Positions 17,277 through 26,368 of a DNA stretch of 64,000 nt are shown here, piece after piece. The stretch is from positions 310,001-374,000 of the forward strand of contig JACKOB010000002.1 of the NCBI GenBank assembly GCA_024234575.1, in the 5' to 3' direction. The position numbers and the translations under genes were made by a program. The notes under the pieces were generated by a model. The model made no database searches. It saw only the letters and a list, made by a program, of their open reading frames with translations, and was not told the origin of the DNA. This stretch comes from Hahellaceae bacterium. Lineage in GTDB: Bacteria > Pseudomonadota > Gammaproteobacteria > Pseudomonadales > Oleiphilaceae. Every line of letters begins with the position of its first letter. The stretch's first letter is position 1.

Positions 17277-18350
17277 TCATACCCGGTTCTCGGCCTCAAA
17301 CCGCTTGGCTTTGCGCTGAAACGGTTTGGCTCCTGGTTTGCGTTTTTTACCGGTTGCCATTCTTGGCGCTTCCGCTTCAACAGCCGCTTTCAACGCGGAG
17401 CAAGGCGAAATGCCCAACGTGGTTTCACCGGTTAGGATTTCGTCGGCAATGGAGTACAACTGCATCGGGGATTTCATGGTCTCCTTGATCAGTGCAAGAT
17501 CGACCTTTTTCTGGCGAGTCGCAGCTAAGGCTGAGGCATGATAGAGCCAGGCTCTCACCAGGCCGATACACCCGAAGGTGCCTTGATACAGCAGCTCGGC
17601 GCAGTCCACCAGGCTGGGCAGGGATTTGTCTAGCTCTAACACTGCATCATAGTTCGTTAATATCCATAGAAACTCCGCCAGATCATCTTCGGTTTGATGG
17701 TACCGGGACAGGTGAATATCGTACTTACGGCCTTCCAGGTGCGAAGAGCGGTTAATTGCTTCCAGAATCGGGTAGGTGCCCGCAATCACTAATACCACGT
17801 TGGCTTTCTTAGCCATGGACTTCAGGGCATCCATCACACCCACGGCAGCCATGGTTTGTTTGCTGACGTAGCGCATGTGTTGGGCTTCATCAATGATCAA
17901 AAACCGCGTCTTTCGTTGAATCAGCGCTCTGATGAGTGCCCGATTCAAGGTCTTCTCGCGAGCTCGTTCAATGCGCGACTCAACAGTGGCATCGCCCCAG
18001 CCATCGGCAAAACATGAGGAATAAAAAGGGTGCCGCACAATCTCCAGGGCCTGCAAGATAAAGGATCGGAAGGTAAAGCGAGCATGAGCGTCGTCGTTGA
18101 CCAGCTCTATTGATACGATCTGTTGTTCGTCGCCCTGTCCATGCCCGACACCACAGACGGCATCTCCCAATTGCCTGAGTAGTTCGGTTTTACCTGCTCG
18201 GGTCGGCCCAACAATAGAAATGACTTCCCCCGGCATGGCCGTGGTCATCAACACAAAAGCTTCGGCAAAGGCCTGCTTCCAGTTTCGATGCGGAATTTTG
18301 AAGTTGAGGTTCGTCACACGGGTAATATCAATATTATTCAACTCATCCAT
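17277..18350 (-). CDS. tnsC: TnsC-like AAA+ transposition regulator
   Basis: This 357-residue AAA+ ATPase is the regulator that forms a filament or ring on target DNA, linking TniQ to the TnsAB transposase. Walker A is VGPTRAGKTELL and Walker B is FLIIDEAQHM; a sensor-like VIAGTYP follows. I chose the ATG at 18350, two bases after the tnsAB stop, because GGAG lies 9 nt before it; an ATG at 18365 inside tnsAB has no ribosome site. The C-terminal tail is basic (KKRKPGAKPFQRKAKR), as expected for DNA contact. It is part of a minus-strand operon xre-tnsAB-tnsC-tniQ. Confidence 0.93.
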   Translation of the reverse strand: MDELNNIDITRVTNLNFKIPHRNWKQAFAEAFVLMTTAMPGEVISIVGPTRAGKTELLRQLGDAVCGVGHGQGDEQQIVSIELVNDDAHARFTFRSFILQALEIVRHPFYSSCFADGWGDATVESRIERAREKTLNRALIRALIQRKTRFLIIDEAQHMRYVSKQTMAAVGVMDALKSMAKKANVVLVIAGTYPILEAINRSSHLEGRKYDIHLSRYHQTEDDLAEFLWILTNYDAVLELDKSLPSLVDCAELLYQGTFGCIGLVRAWLYHASALAATRQKKVDLALIKETMKSPMQLYSIADEILTGETTLGISPCSALKAAVEAEAPRMATGKKRKPGAKPFQRKAKRFEAENRV

Positions 18351-18352
18351 GA

Positions 18353-20878
18353 TCAGGCACTCCATTGCTGAATGTTGATGGGGCGCACTGTGGCGTTGGC
18401 TAATTGGCTGAATAGACTTTCGGTGTTATCCGGTTCACCCTCGGGAATGGGCACCTCCAGCACTGGGGTGGTTTTGGTCTGCTCCTTGAACTCATCCAGT
18501 TCACGAATCTTTCTGGCCAACTCTAGGTCATGTTGCTCACTGATTTTTTCTCTGAGGCCAAACGCCTCATGCTTGATCATGCCTTCCACAAGCTGGTGAA
18601 CTGCACATTTGGCCGAATATGCGTTGATACCGGAGCTATAGCAGGGCTCCCATTTATCCTCTACCCGCGCAAAAATCAGGTTGGGATTCTCCGGGTCGAG
18701 CCGCACATCCACCTTTTTCTTGCGACCATTCAGCTTGCGTAGTGCCGGGGAGTAGTACCAAGTGTTTTTTATGTTGATGCCGCTCTGGTAACTAAAGCTG
18801 TACTTCTTAGTTTCCACAGCAGTCACGGTGATGAACTCAGAATCGTAGTTAATGGATTTGGCATAGAAGGGATACAGCTCGGCCCCCTCCATAAAAGCGA
18901 CCTCGATTGAATTGGCTCCCGTTCCCCGGCATTTGTTTTCGCGCCATTCACAAAATGCCCAAAGTTCCTGATAGAAATCCACCGGCTGGAGTATCGCGGC
19001 TTTCTTCGGTGCCTTGCTGCCATCAACGGAGCGCACTTCTTTGTAATCAGCCAGGTTGCCGGGGCGTTGGCATAGCCACTGCTTCACAAACTCACCAAAG
19101 AAGCCCTCCATTTCCCCGCCAAATTGCGGGTATCCAGACGGACGCAGGCTGAGTATCAAGCCGTAGTGGGCCATGAAGGATGCCAGGTATACCGACTTAA
19201 AGTCTGGACCTCGGTCTACGATGATTTCTCTCGGCAGTTTGCCGTGTCTGCGCACACAATCACGCATTACCTTGGCTACAGACCGACGCGATGGGGAGCT
19301 GAACGAGATGGATAACCCCAGAATTTTGGACGTGGCAAGATCCACCATGGCCGTTACCCAAGGACGCTCTACATAGACTTCACCCGTGCGGGTAAACACC
19401 ACGAGATAAATATCGGCAAGGTAGTGGTCAATTGCCGCCCTTTGCCAGGGAATACTGGCCTTTAACCCGCGCTTTTCTGGGTCAGTTGGTGCACCCATCG
19501 CATTGCGCTTGCGCTTACCACCTCTGGCTTCGCCAATCACTTCACCGGGGATCTGCTCAAGACGGGTCGTAAAGGTTTGGCGCGAGACAGGTCGAAACTG
19601 CGGGTGAGTATCCAGCGCCAGGGATTTGTAGCGCATGTACCCCCTGTATATGGATAAGCCCTGCTCGTGAATGTAAGTGCCCATTAGGAACTCCATTAAG
19701 AGCTCATCGACGACTGCGGGAATCTTGCGGTTACGGTTTCCGCGAAGATGTATCATCGGGATCAGCGATTGAAATTCAGTCAGGTTATTCTCCTGCCCGA
19801 TTCTGAGTTGATGCTTCCAGCGGCGGATGCTGCGGCTGGAGCGCTCGGATTTTATTTTGTCTAACCTGGTGATGGCTTTCTCAGCGGCCTCTAAGGTCGG
19901 TATCAGCGTTAAGTCACTGTGCTCAGACAATCCATCCCAGTACACCCGTTGCTTGTTACGCAGCTCAATGGCGTGTTCAAGCAGGTCTTCATTCAAAGAA
20001 ACCAGACAGTTTCTGCAATCGGCTAACCGGTGCTGCTTCAAATCGGCGGCCAACAGCCCTCGATCAATGGCGTGGATGAGCGGCGTCATATCTTTGAGCT
20101 TTAACTTTTCCCTTAGATCATGAAGCGTCATCGCAAATGCATTGTGCATTAGCTTGGTTAATCGCTCCTCATCCAGAACCAACTCGGCTTCGTGCGTTCT
20201 GGACAGGAGCAACTGATCCAGATTCTCAACCAGAAATCGATCCTCCTGGCTGTACACATACACCACGTGCTCAAGACCCAGTTCGGCAAAGGCCTTCCGT
20301 GCCGGCTCAAACACAATTTCACCCGACTCATAGCGTTTCCAGTCTTCTGCTTTACTGACAAGAAACTCGTTCACCTCAGTAGATGCTTTTACTTCCACAA
20401 CCTTCGGGCCATTCCGGGTGAGGATCAGGGCATCTGGGGTGTAACCTCCCCAGCGTTTGATCCCGTTCTTGATGGTCTGTTGTATCTGTATTGGATCGGG
20501 CTGATCCAAGGCGCAAATAACGTCATCGTCGAACTCGCACAGGGTCAAGAACGAGCGTTCCGGTGAGCGGCTCTCAGTGGAGTAGGTTTTGCCATTTAGT
20601 TTTCGGCTGGGCACAAAGGAAATCACATTGCTTTGCGCATGAGCTCCCACCATCCTTGATGGATTGATCCAGCTCTGGCGAATGTAGTCGATGGCAGCCA
20701 GCGACAGGTTGTGGCCGCTACGATAGAGGTAGTCGTGTAATTCATTTTCAGTATGCATAGGTATCCCCTCGCCGGGGCCGGATGCGCGTTTCTCTAGGCG
20801 CAACCAAGCCTCGAACATGATTTCGTGAAGTTGAGGGCTTGACGGTCGGGAATTTGGGAGGGATACTTTGATTACCAC
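18353..20878 (-). CDS. tnsAB: TnsA-TnsB fusion transposase
   Basis: At 841 residues this protein joins both Tn7 transposase subunits. The N-terminal TnsA endonuclease, which cuts the 5' strands, shows E115, D149 and E162-x-K164 (VVEVKAS). The C-terminal TnsB part is a DDE integrase: D513 (AMVDLAT), D555 (IVDRGPD) and E591 (GEMEGFFG), with 35 residues between the last two. All catalytic residues are present, so cut-and-paste transposition should be possible. HTH-rich DNA-binding segments lie between (about 330-490). Fused TnsAB occurs in several Tn7-like lineages, including some CRISPR-associated ones, but there is no cas gene here. Confidence 0.95.
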   Translation of the reverse strand: MVIKVSLPNSRPSSPQLHEIMFEAWLRLEKRASGPGEGIPMHTENELHDYLYRSGHNLSLAAIDYIRQSWINPSRMVGAHAQSNVISFVPSRKLNGKTYSTESRSPERSFLTLCEFDDDVICALDQPDPIQIQQTIKNGIKRWGGYTPDALILTRNGPKVVEVKASTEVNEFLVSKAEDWKRYESGEIVFEPARKAFAELGLEHVVYVYSQEDRFLVENLDQLLLSRTHEAELVLDEERLTKLMHNAFAMTLHDLREKLKLKDMTPLIHAIDRGLLAADLKQHRLADCRNCLVSLNEDLLEHAIELRNKQRVYWDGLSEHSDLTLIPTLEAAEKAITRLDKIKSERSSRSIRRWKHQLRIGQENNLTEFQSLIPMIHLRGNRNRKIPAVVDELLMEFLMGTYIHEQGLSIYRGYMRYKSLALDTHPQFRPVSRQTFTTRLEQIPGEVIGEARGGKRKRNAMGAPTDPEKRGLKASIPWQRAAIDHYLADIYLVVFTRTGEVYVERPWVTAMVDLATSKILGLSISFSSPSRRSVAKVMRDCVRRHGKLPREIIVDRGPDFKSVYLASFMAHYGLILSLRPSGYPQFGGEMEGFFGEFVKQWLCQRPGNLADYKEVRSVDGSKAPKKAAILQPVDFYQELWAFCEWRENKCRGTGANSIEVAFMEGAELYPFYAKSINYDSEFITVTAVETKKYSFSYQSGINIKNTWYYSPALRKLNGRKKKVDVRLDPENPNLIFARVEDKWEPCYSSGINAYSAKCAVHQLVEGMIKHEAFGLREKISEQHDLELARKIRELDEFKEQTKTTPVLEVPIPEGEPDNTESLFSQLANATVRPINIQQWSA

Positions 20879-20976
20879 ATCGGAGTAACTACTCCCGAAG
20901 AAGCCGAAAGCAAGCCATTGTTTTCGGTTTTTTCTTTTCTAGATCATGGATTTAGCTCCTCTATTGGTTAGAGCTG

Positions 20977-21342
20977 TTACCGGTTCGCACCGCCAAGGCG
21001 CAGGGCATTGGACATAATGGCCAGTTCTTCCCCACTCAAAGAACCAAGCCTCTGTCTGAGTTCCCACAAAAAGGCATACTCCTCCAGGCTGACGCTTTCC
21101 GGGACACGAAAAACGCGTTCGGACGGGCCTATGGTGGATTTCAGAGAATGGGCTTCTTCAGGGGAAAGTTCGAGTGCATCGATCAGCTTGTGAATGACGG
21201 CATTTGAAGGTGGCCCTTTCTTGCCGCCTTCCATCGCGGAGATATAGCAAGGCTGAACGCCAATACGTTCTGCCAGCTCTCGCTGCTGGAGTTTTCGGCT
21301 ACGCCGTAATTGTGAGAGGACATTACCAAATGGTGTCATCAC
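20977..21342 (-). CDS. Xre-family regulator next to the tns genes
   Basis: A 121-residue repressor-like protein with an N-terminal HTH (QQRELAERIGVQPCYISAME) and a C-terminal helical part of about 50 residues. It lies 98 bp upstream of tnsAB on the same strand, which suggests control of transposition genes; xre regulators in this position are common in Tn7-like elements. The gap to tnsAB contains two small inverted repeats (20904-20927 and 20954-20975). No separate -10/-35 for tnsAB stood out. The target is inference; the HTH is clear. Confidence 0.85.
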   Translation of the reverse strand: MMTPFGNVLSQLRRSRKLQQRELAERIGVQPCYISAMEGGKKGPPSNAVIHKLIDALELSPEEAHSLKSTIGPSERVFRVPESVSLEEYAFLWELRQRLGSLSGEELAIMSNALRLGGANR

Positions 21343-21473
21343 TTCACTCGATCCAGTAATTTTTTAAAAAAGATTATTGGATCAAATAGAGCGAGTAAAG
21401 AATAATAGAGAAAATTTCTCTATATTTTTCAATATGTTAATAAATATTGCAGTTTCTCGGCTGGAACCGCTTC

Positions 21474-21497
21474 AAAGTGCAATTTATATTGCACTTT
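21474..21497. repeat. Palindrome in the xre/DUF2384 intergenic region
   Basis: AAAGTGCAAT and ATTGCACTTT form a perfect 10-bp inverted repeat around a 4-bp centre. It is the only strong structure in the AT-rich 292 bp between the xre gene (minus) and the DUF2384 gene (plus). An operator for one of them is plausible. No convincing gene was seen here. Confidence 0.45.
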
Positions 21498-21634
21498 CGG
21501 CTGCAAAATTTCAGATTGACGGTATACCTTTTGAAAAGTCAGAGACTCTCGCTTCTGGTCACGTATCTTCCATGAAGCCTATAAATTAATAGCTGATAGC
21601 GTCAGAATTTAGTATTGCGGCCGAGGAGTTAGAG

Positions 21635-21985
21635 ATGGCAATGGATTCAAAGGTCACCCACGAAGTTGCCAAAAAGCTGTTTGATAAAATAGCTGATGAA
21701 TGGGCATTAACAGAATCAGAGAAGCGCTCGCTGCTGAATACCGAATTGATGGATAAGCTCAACATTCCCATGTCAGATCTTTATAAGATTTCAGCACTCA
21801 TTGGGATTTATGAGTCTCTTCAAGTGCTCCTGGGTGGCGAGCAAGCCCGCCGTTCCTGGATAAGAAAACCAAACAGTGAATGGGATGGTGCGTCTGCATT
21901 GGATATTATGAGTACTGGTAACTTTGAGGATATTGAGAAGGTCAATAGATACCTCAAATCGTGGCGAGAGCAGAGCAATTTTTAG
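21635..21985 (+). CDS. Orphan Xre/MbcA/ParS-type antitoxin-like protein (DUF2384)
   Basis: A 116-residue protein with GAGGAG six bases before the start. The C-terminal half matches the DUF2384 toxin-binding domain: ALIGIYESLQVLL, RSWIRKPNSEW, ALDIMSTG, then VNRYLKSWR. Such proteins usually neutralise a RES-domain NAD-degrading toxin encoded immediately downstream. No RES gene follows here; the next gene is a GNAT-like protein on the other strand. It may be a remnant or a stand-alone regulator or addiction-breaker. Confidence 0.75.
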   Translation: MAMDSKVTHEVAKKLFDKIADEWALTESEKRSLLNTELMDKLNIPMSDLYKISALIGIYESLQVLLGGEQARRSWIRKPNSEWDGASALDIMSTGNFEDIEKVNRYLKSWREQSNF

Positions 21986-22129
21986 CCTTAATAAAGGCCA
22001 AGATATGGTTACAAAATGCGGACAGGTTATGATTGCAGCATCACTACACGAAACCAGCACGACAATCTCAAGTCTTCTTGTTGCGAAAACGCCCCAAACT
22101 GGCAGCAAAGCTTTTAGCAACAAAGCCCC

Positions 22130-22942
22130 CTAAAAATCGCTGTATTCGAACCAGACATTAGGCTCTCTGTATGTGCCAATATTACTGGAGCTTTCGTATT
22201 TTACAGTCACAAGTCCCCCAGGAAAAACACTAGCCACTCCATCAGAAGTCGCTTGCCACCGTTGCCATGCTTTTCTTTTTGCCTTAATAACTATTGAGTC
22301 TTCACAAACATTGCGAAATTTACCACCACTTAGATGATGAGCCCTTATCCAAGGGTCGAATGGCACTTTGTCTACAGATGCTCTTTGCAAATAATCGTGC
22401 ATAGTCTCATGTGGGAATAGATGTTTCTTGGTCGGTCTTACCGGAACTATCAGTCTTGGATAACCTTTAGCCTGACTAATTTTTTTAAGTAGCTCTATCA
22501 TAAATGTGCTCATTCCCGACCCTTTAAAGGTTGGGTCGATAACCGCGGCCAACGCACACAGTGTGTTTTTGTTTCGTCCAACATGCTTAACCCCATTTTG
22601 AATCCCCCATGTGTAGCCCCCCCGAGGCAGCTCTTTCAACTCCTTTTCCAATCGCACAGGTACAGTCGCCAAATATCCAATCACTTTTTCATCAGCAAAA
22701 ATAAGATATTGGTAGTTCGGATAACAAATAAATACCGAAAGGGAGAGTAAGTTTTGATGGGGGTCTTTACTGAAGCACGTTGGCCATATTTTAAAAAGGT
22801 TCACGAACTGTTTTAGGTGAACGATATTCTTTAGGCCGCTTTCAATCCGTACGTTGCGCAGTCCGTATTTTTCACAAAGTGCACGGCTGAAATTTTGAGT
22901 ATCAATAAAATCATTGTTTCGGGTGGTCGCTTTTTCAAACAT
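22130..22942 (-). CDS. GNAT-like acyltransferase
   Basis: A 270-residue protein with a central GNAT-like core. YLIFADEKVIGYLATVPVRL gives strands beta3-beta4, and AAVIDPTFKGSGMSTFMIELL gives the acyl-CoA loop, where GSGMS replaces the usual Q/RxxGxG/A. It is longer than simple acetyltransferases, with about 80 extra N-terminal residues and a C-terminal extension. The substrate is unknown. It faces an apparently similar-fold protein across a 249-bp divergent intergenic region and may share a pathway with it. Confidence 0.6.
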   Translation of the reverse strand: MFEKATTRNNDFIDTQNFSRALCEKYGLRNVRIESGLKNIVHLKQFVNLFKIWPTCFSKDPHQNLLSLSVFICYPNYQYLIFADEKVIGYLATVPVRLEKELKELPRGGYTWGIQNGVKHVGRNKNTLCALAAVIDPTFKGSGMSTFMIELLKKISQAKGYPRLIVPVRPTKKHLFPHETMHDYLQRASVDKVPFDPWIRAHHLSGGKFRNVCEDSIVIKAKRKAWQRWQATSDGVASVFPGGLVTVKYESSSNIGTYREPNVWFEYSDF

Positions 22943-23191
22943 GGATCAGGCCTCAATAAGTTTGGAACTTCTATTAATACGCCTGCCACCCCAACAAAGT
23001 TGCATATAAATGCAAAGAATATCTATCGATACAATGGATGAATCCATCCGTCATTAACGAAATGGAAATATAAGCGAGAAATTTTGAAACGAGTGCAACT
23101 TTCTCTTTTGCGGCGGCGTATAGAAAAGGTGCACTGAACAATTTTTTCAGTTGCCTATTTCTCAATCCATCCGTTAGACAAGGACGCCCTA

Positions 23192-23977
23192 ATGACTCTA
23201 TCCAGCAGCTATGAAATATATATACGATCGGAATCATCTCCGGAAGACTACCAGGCAGCCCTAAACAAGATCATCGAACTTGACCGAGAAGTCTTTATGC
23301 ACAATAACGCCGATGATTCGGCTTTAGACGAACTATTTCGTGACCCCGCTGATGAAGACACGATTGCGGTATTGATTAAACTGGCGAACAAAGTGGTCGG
23401 TTACGGATTTGTTAAAATAATCACAGTTGAGGTTGAAGGTAAGCCAGTAAAAGCATTTCAGCCACTGTCAGGCATACTGCCAAAGTATGTTGGTAATAAT
23501 ATTGGCCGCGTGGTTTGGTTAAAAACGTTTCTCCAGGCTTTACGAATCTGTGGCTGGCGTGCTTATATGGTCGCGTTTGTCATGAACCCTGGAATATACC
23601 GATATATCACGAATGTTAGTCATCGCTTGTATCCATCACCATACAATACGAACTGCCTTAGTAACGAATCTGTAGCATTAAAATCATCAATCGATTGCTG
23701 GAAAGTACCCGTTGCACAAGGGTTCGAAAATGCTCGCTATTTTGTCACAGCTGACGTCGAAGTTGCGCACAAGCGTAGCTTTAATCCTCGATGCAAAAAC
23801 GACCACTTTTTTATGGAATATAATCACAGCTATCAAAAAGGTCGGTATCTTGGCATCTGCACAAAAGTAACCGGCACAAGGATTTTAGTCGCCATTCTGC
23901 GTACTATCCGGATCGCAATGGCGAAGCGTCGCGACAATAAGCAGATACGCTCAGAAATAAACTTTTCCCTTGAATAG
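23192..23977 (+). CDS. Unknown protein, possible GNAT fold
   Basis: A 261-residue protein starting at an ATG with AAGGA upstream. I do not recognise a named family. Residues 60-150 (AVLIKLANKVVGYGFVKII, a GRVVWLKTFLQALR helix, then AFVMNPGIYRYI and RLYPSPYN) resemble the beta-sheet and acyl-binding layout of large GNAT-like proteins, but the acetyl-CoA loop is not canonical. It is divergent from the GNAT-like gene at 22130-22942. The intergenic region repeats CAATGGATGAATCCATCC and AATCCATCCGTTA. Confidence 0.45.
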   Translation: MTLSSSYEIYIRSESSPEDYQAALNKIIELDREVFMHNNADDSALDELFRDPADEDTIAVLIKLANKVVGYGFVKIITVEVEGKPVKAFQPLSGILPKYVGNNIGRVVWLKTFLQALRICGWRAYMVAFVMNPGIYRYITNVSHRLYPSPYNTNCLSNESVALKSSIDCWKVPVAQGFENARYFVTADVEVAHKRSFNPRCKNDHFFMEYNHSYQKGRYLGICTKVTGTRILVAILRTIRIAMAKRRDNKQIRSEINFSLE

Positions 23978-24048
23978 GTTTTCTCGGCCCATAACACCAG
24001 AAAAAGAGCTGACTCTAATCCGTTAAATAAGGTGTCGGGAGGAGGTTA

Positions 24049-24963
24049 TCAGCCTGAGTTTTTTAGCCGAGCGAGCAAGTCGAGCACTCTTGTCATTTCC
24101 TGATCTTTTAACCCCAGATAGTCGGCATACAGCAACCCGATTAAAGACAGCGCTATGTCATGTTTCTGGGCATCATCCGGGTTCGCGATTGTCAGCTCAA
24201 TAATCTCGTACATTTCCTCTCTCACCGCTGGAGAATGATCCAACAGGTAATCACCGATGATGGGCGCGATACTGAGATTTTTACCGCGAACGTACCAGGC
24301 TCTCTGGGATATCGCTTTGGCTCTAAGCCCCTGATCAGAATGCAATGCCAGTCTGCCGAGAAAGGCATCAATCTCGACCTGGTAAGGGGTGTCGTTTTTG
24401 GTATTAAGGTCGGCAATCAAATCAAGAATACGAACGCGATACTCTGGCAAATTTTCTGTTTGTTCGCGCTTAATCAAGTCGACCAGTAATGCAGAATCCT
24501 TGATATCCGCATCAAGTAAGAGGTTGTACAGAGTCTCTGCGACAACCGTGTTTTCTGTAAAGAAGCTGTCTGCGATCAGCTGACGCCCCTCTGGCGAAGA
24601 ATTCAGGTCAATCAAGACACCATAGATGGCATGCTTTTCTCTGGCTTCGATTTGATGATGACGATAATCCAGCAAGAGCGATAAAAAAGAATCTGTCAGT
24701 GCCTCGATACGCGTTGGAAGGGTTACCTTGTTGGGCCCATCGGAAGAAAAAGCTGTTTTGGGGTACGTCTCCTGTTCTGGCGTATGAGTGTTTGCAGGCC
24801 AGGATAGCTCATGCAGTGGCAATTCGGATAAAGAGGCGACGGGCTGCTGGAAAGGCTCATGAGAGCGTGCAAAATCTTGGCTAACACCAGACCTGTTAAC
24901 CCCTACCGTAATGAACACAAACAATGCCAGTATTCCTAATAGAGCAATATAGCCTTTGTTCAT
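24049..24963 (-). CDS. Membrane-anchored protein of unknown function, helical repeat-like
   Basis: A single N-terminal hydrophobic segment (YIALLGILALFVFITVGV) is followed by a polar linker and about 230 residues of regular amphipathic helices, similar in feel to HEAT-type repeats. This suggests an inner-membrane protein with a periplasmic scaffold domain. I prefer the second ATG (24963), which has GAGG seven bases before it; the ATG at 24969 is too close to that site. It precedes no obvious partner and is downstream of the secreted lectin gene on the same strand, separated by 64 bp, so they may be co-transcribed. Confidence 0.6.
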   Translation of the reverse strand: MNKGYIALLGILALFVFITVGVNRSGVSQDFARSHEPFQQPVASLSELPLHELSWPANTHTPEQETYPKTAFSSDGPNKVTLPTRIEALTDSFLSLLLDYRHHQIEAREKHAIYGVLIDLNSSPEGRQLIADSFFTENTVVAETLYNLLLDADIKDSALLVDLIKREQTENLPEYRVRILDLIADLNTKNDTPYQVEIDAFLGRLALHSDQGLRAKAISQRAWYVRGKNLSIAPIIGDYLLDHSPAVREEMYEIIELTIANPDDAQKHDIALSLIGLLYADYLGLKDQEMTRVLDLLARLKNSG

Positions 24964-25027
24964 ATCCATTCCTCGATTAGTCCGGGGCGCATTGGCGCAG
25001 CCACTTTACCCCGGACGGCACAACAGC

Positions 25028-26218
25028 TTATTGGGCTTTTATAGTCAGTGAAACCAATGCGTCTTTACAACTGGAAGCGCCACTTCCCGATGTTTTTTTA
25101 ACGCCAGTCTGGCCACTTGCAGATAAAACCGAACCAAAGAGAAAGCCGGCTTCATCACTGTTGCTCACGTAGCCAAAAGTCTGCATTCCACTGGGCGCCC
25201 CAAACAGGCTTTTACTGACGGCATCATCGAAAGACTGCGACAGCAACAACATATCGCCTTTCTCACCCTGAACCGATGGGAACAGACTATCCGGACTGCC
25301 ATCACAGCCTTTGAAGGCCCAATCCCTGACCGGATTAGAGGTATTCGCTCCACGCAAGGCGGTAAGAATAATCCAGCCAGGGTGTCCACTTGAATCCTGA
25401 TTTAGGTTGAAGGTATAAGACCCCTGTTCACTTGAGCCAACAGTCCGGTAAAACACCGTTTGTGCCAGATCTCGACCGTTGTACTTGTTCTTGAAGCGGG
25501 TGCAGAAACCGCCACTGACAGAAGTACAGTCTTTGACGACCAGACAATCATAACCGTTATCTTCTTTGTAGCACTCTGCAGCGCGCTTCCAACCACTGAC
25601 TTCGAAAGGCAGCATATCGTCGGTACGATGCAACACTAACACCAGCAAGTCTCCCGTCTGACTACCAGATGGCCGATTAACCCTGATACCCTGACCGTCT
25701 TTATCCCAAATCTGGGTGGTGCCAATATGCTTGATGCCGCTACCTGACGAAGAACCACCGCCGGTATCGCCACCAGAACTGCCTCCGCCATCACTTCCAC
25801 CAGAACCTCCATCAGAAGTCGCGGTATTGGTCGCCCATACAGCACGACCCGACGAGCTGTAGAGAACAAAATTACCGTCTCCTTGCAGCACCGCGCGCAC
25901 GGCACCTTTACCATTGGTTTTAGTCGACCATACTGCTTTGTTAGATGAGGTATACAACACCAGATTTCCATCACCTTGCATGGCCAGCCGAGAGCCGCCC
26001 TTTCCAACTGTCTTGGAAGACCAAAGTGCCTTTTTTGCCGAGGTATAAAGAACGACATTTCCATCACCCTGCAGAATAAAACGATAGCTGCCATTAGCAG
26101 AATTTAACGATTGATTGGCTTTCAGTTGCTGTGAAGCCTGCAGCGTGTCTTGGGCATTGGCGTGAAAGCTACAGAGCAGCATTACCGATGCCAGCCATAA
26201 CCAGATTTTTTGTCTCAT
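25028..26218 (-). CDS. Secreted bulb-type mannose-lectin domain protein
   Basis: A 396-residue exported protein. Residues 1-22 are a signal peptide (IWLWLASVMLLCSFHANA). Residues 25-135 form a B-lectin beta-prism with three repeats of the carbohydrate-binding pattern QxDxNxVxY, present as QGDGNVVLY, QGDGNLVLY and QGDGNFVLY (Gly at the second variable position). A Gly/Ser-rich linker (about 137-163) leads to a C-terminal domain of about 230 residues with four or more cysteines that I do not recognise. AAGGAGA precedes the start. It probably binds mannose-containing glycans outside the cell; bacteriocin-like roles are known for some relatives. Confidence 0.85.
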   Translation of the reverse strand: MRQKIWLWLASVMLLCSFHANAQDTLQASQQLKANQSLNSANGSYRFILQGDGNVVLYTSAKKALWSSKTVGKGGSRLAMQGDGNLVLYTSSNKAVWSTKTNGKGAVRAVLQGDGNFVLYSSSGRAVWATNTATSDGGSGGSDGGGSSGGDTGGGSSSGSGIKHIGTTQIWDKDGQGIRVNRPSGSQTGDLLVLVLHRTDDMLPFEVSGWKRAAECYKEDNGYDCLVVKDCTSVSGGFCTRFKNKYNGRDLAQTVFYRTVGSSEQGSYTFNLNQDSSGHPGWIILTALRGANTSNPVRDWAFKGCDGSPDSLFPSVQGEKGDMLLLSQSFDDAVSKSLFGAPSGMQTFGYVSNSDEAGFLFGSVLSASGQTGVKKTSGSGASSCKDALVSLTIKAQ

Positions 26219-26368
26219 GAGGTCTCCTTAGGATTTTATAATTATTAACACAACTCACTTACAGAAAAGACGAAAATGGCGTGCAACATTTGCATTAAAT
26301 CCTTAACCGATCTCACGGGGCATGAAGGAATTGATGATGGTTGGAAATTTGTGAACTATGGCAACAAT

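Noticed and set aside
15972..20878. CRISPR-associated transposon (CAST)
   Set aside because: TnsAB, TnsC and TniQ are present, but there is no cas gene, no repeat-spacer array and no crRNA-like unit anywhere in the window.
20904..20938. Plus-strand terminator (CCGAAA/TTTCGG plus T run)
   Set aside because: No plus-strand gene leads into it; the stem is short and lies upstream of a minus-strand gene.
20951..20998. tRNA-like D-arm and T-arm words (TAGCTC...GGTTAGAGC, GGTTCGC) next to the xre gene
   Set aside because: No acceptor or anticodon stem is present; part of it is the 3' coding end of the xre gene.
21377..21589. Reading frame of 70 codons in the AT-rich intergenic region
   Set aside because: No ribosome site, atypical composition and overlap with a palindrome; probably chance.
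15864..23178. TGTCTAA (15864) and TTAGACA (near 23172) as transposon ends
   Set aside because: The bases flanking them do not form a target-site duplication, and the repeats near 15881 have no copies near 23172.
4830..24000. Phage-type integrative element at the tRNA
   Set aside because: No tyrosine or serine integrase was found, and no copy of the tRNA 3' end was found on the far side.
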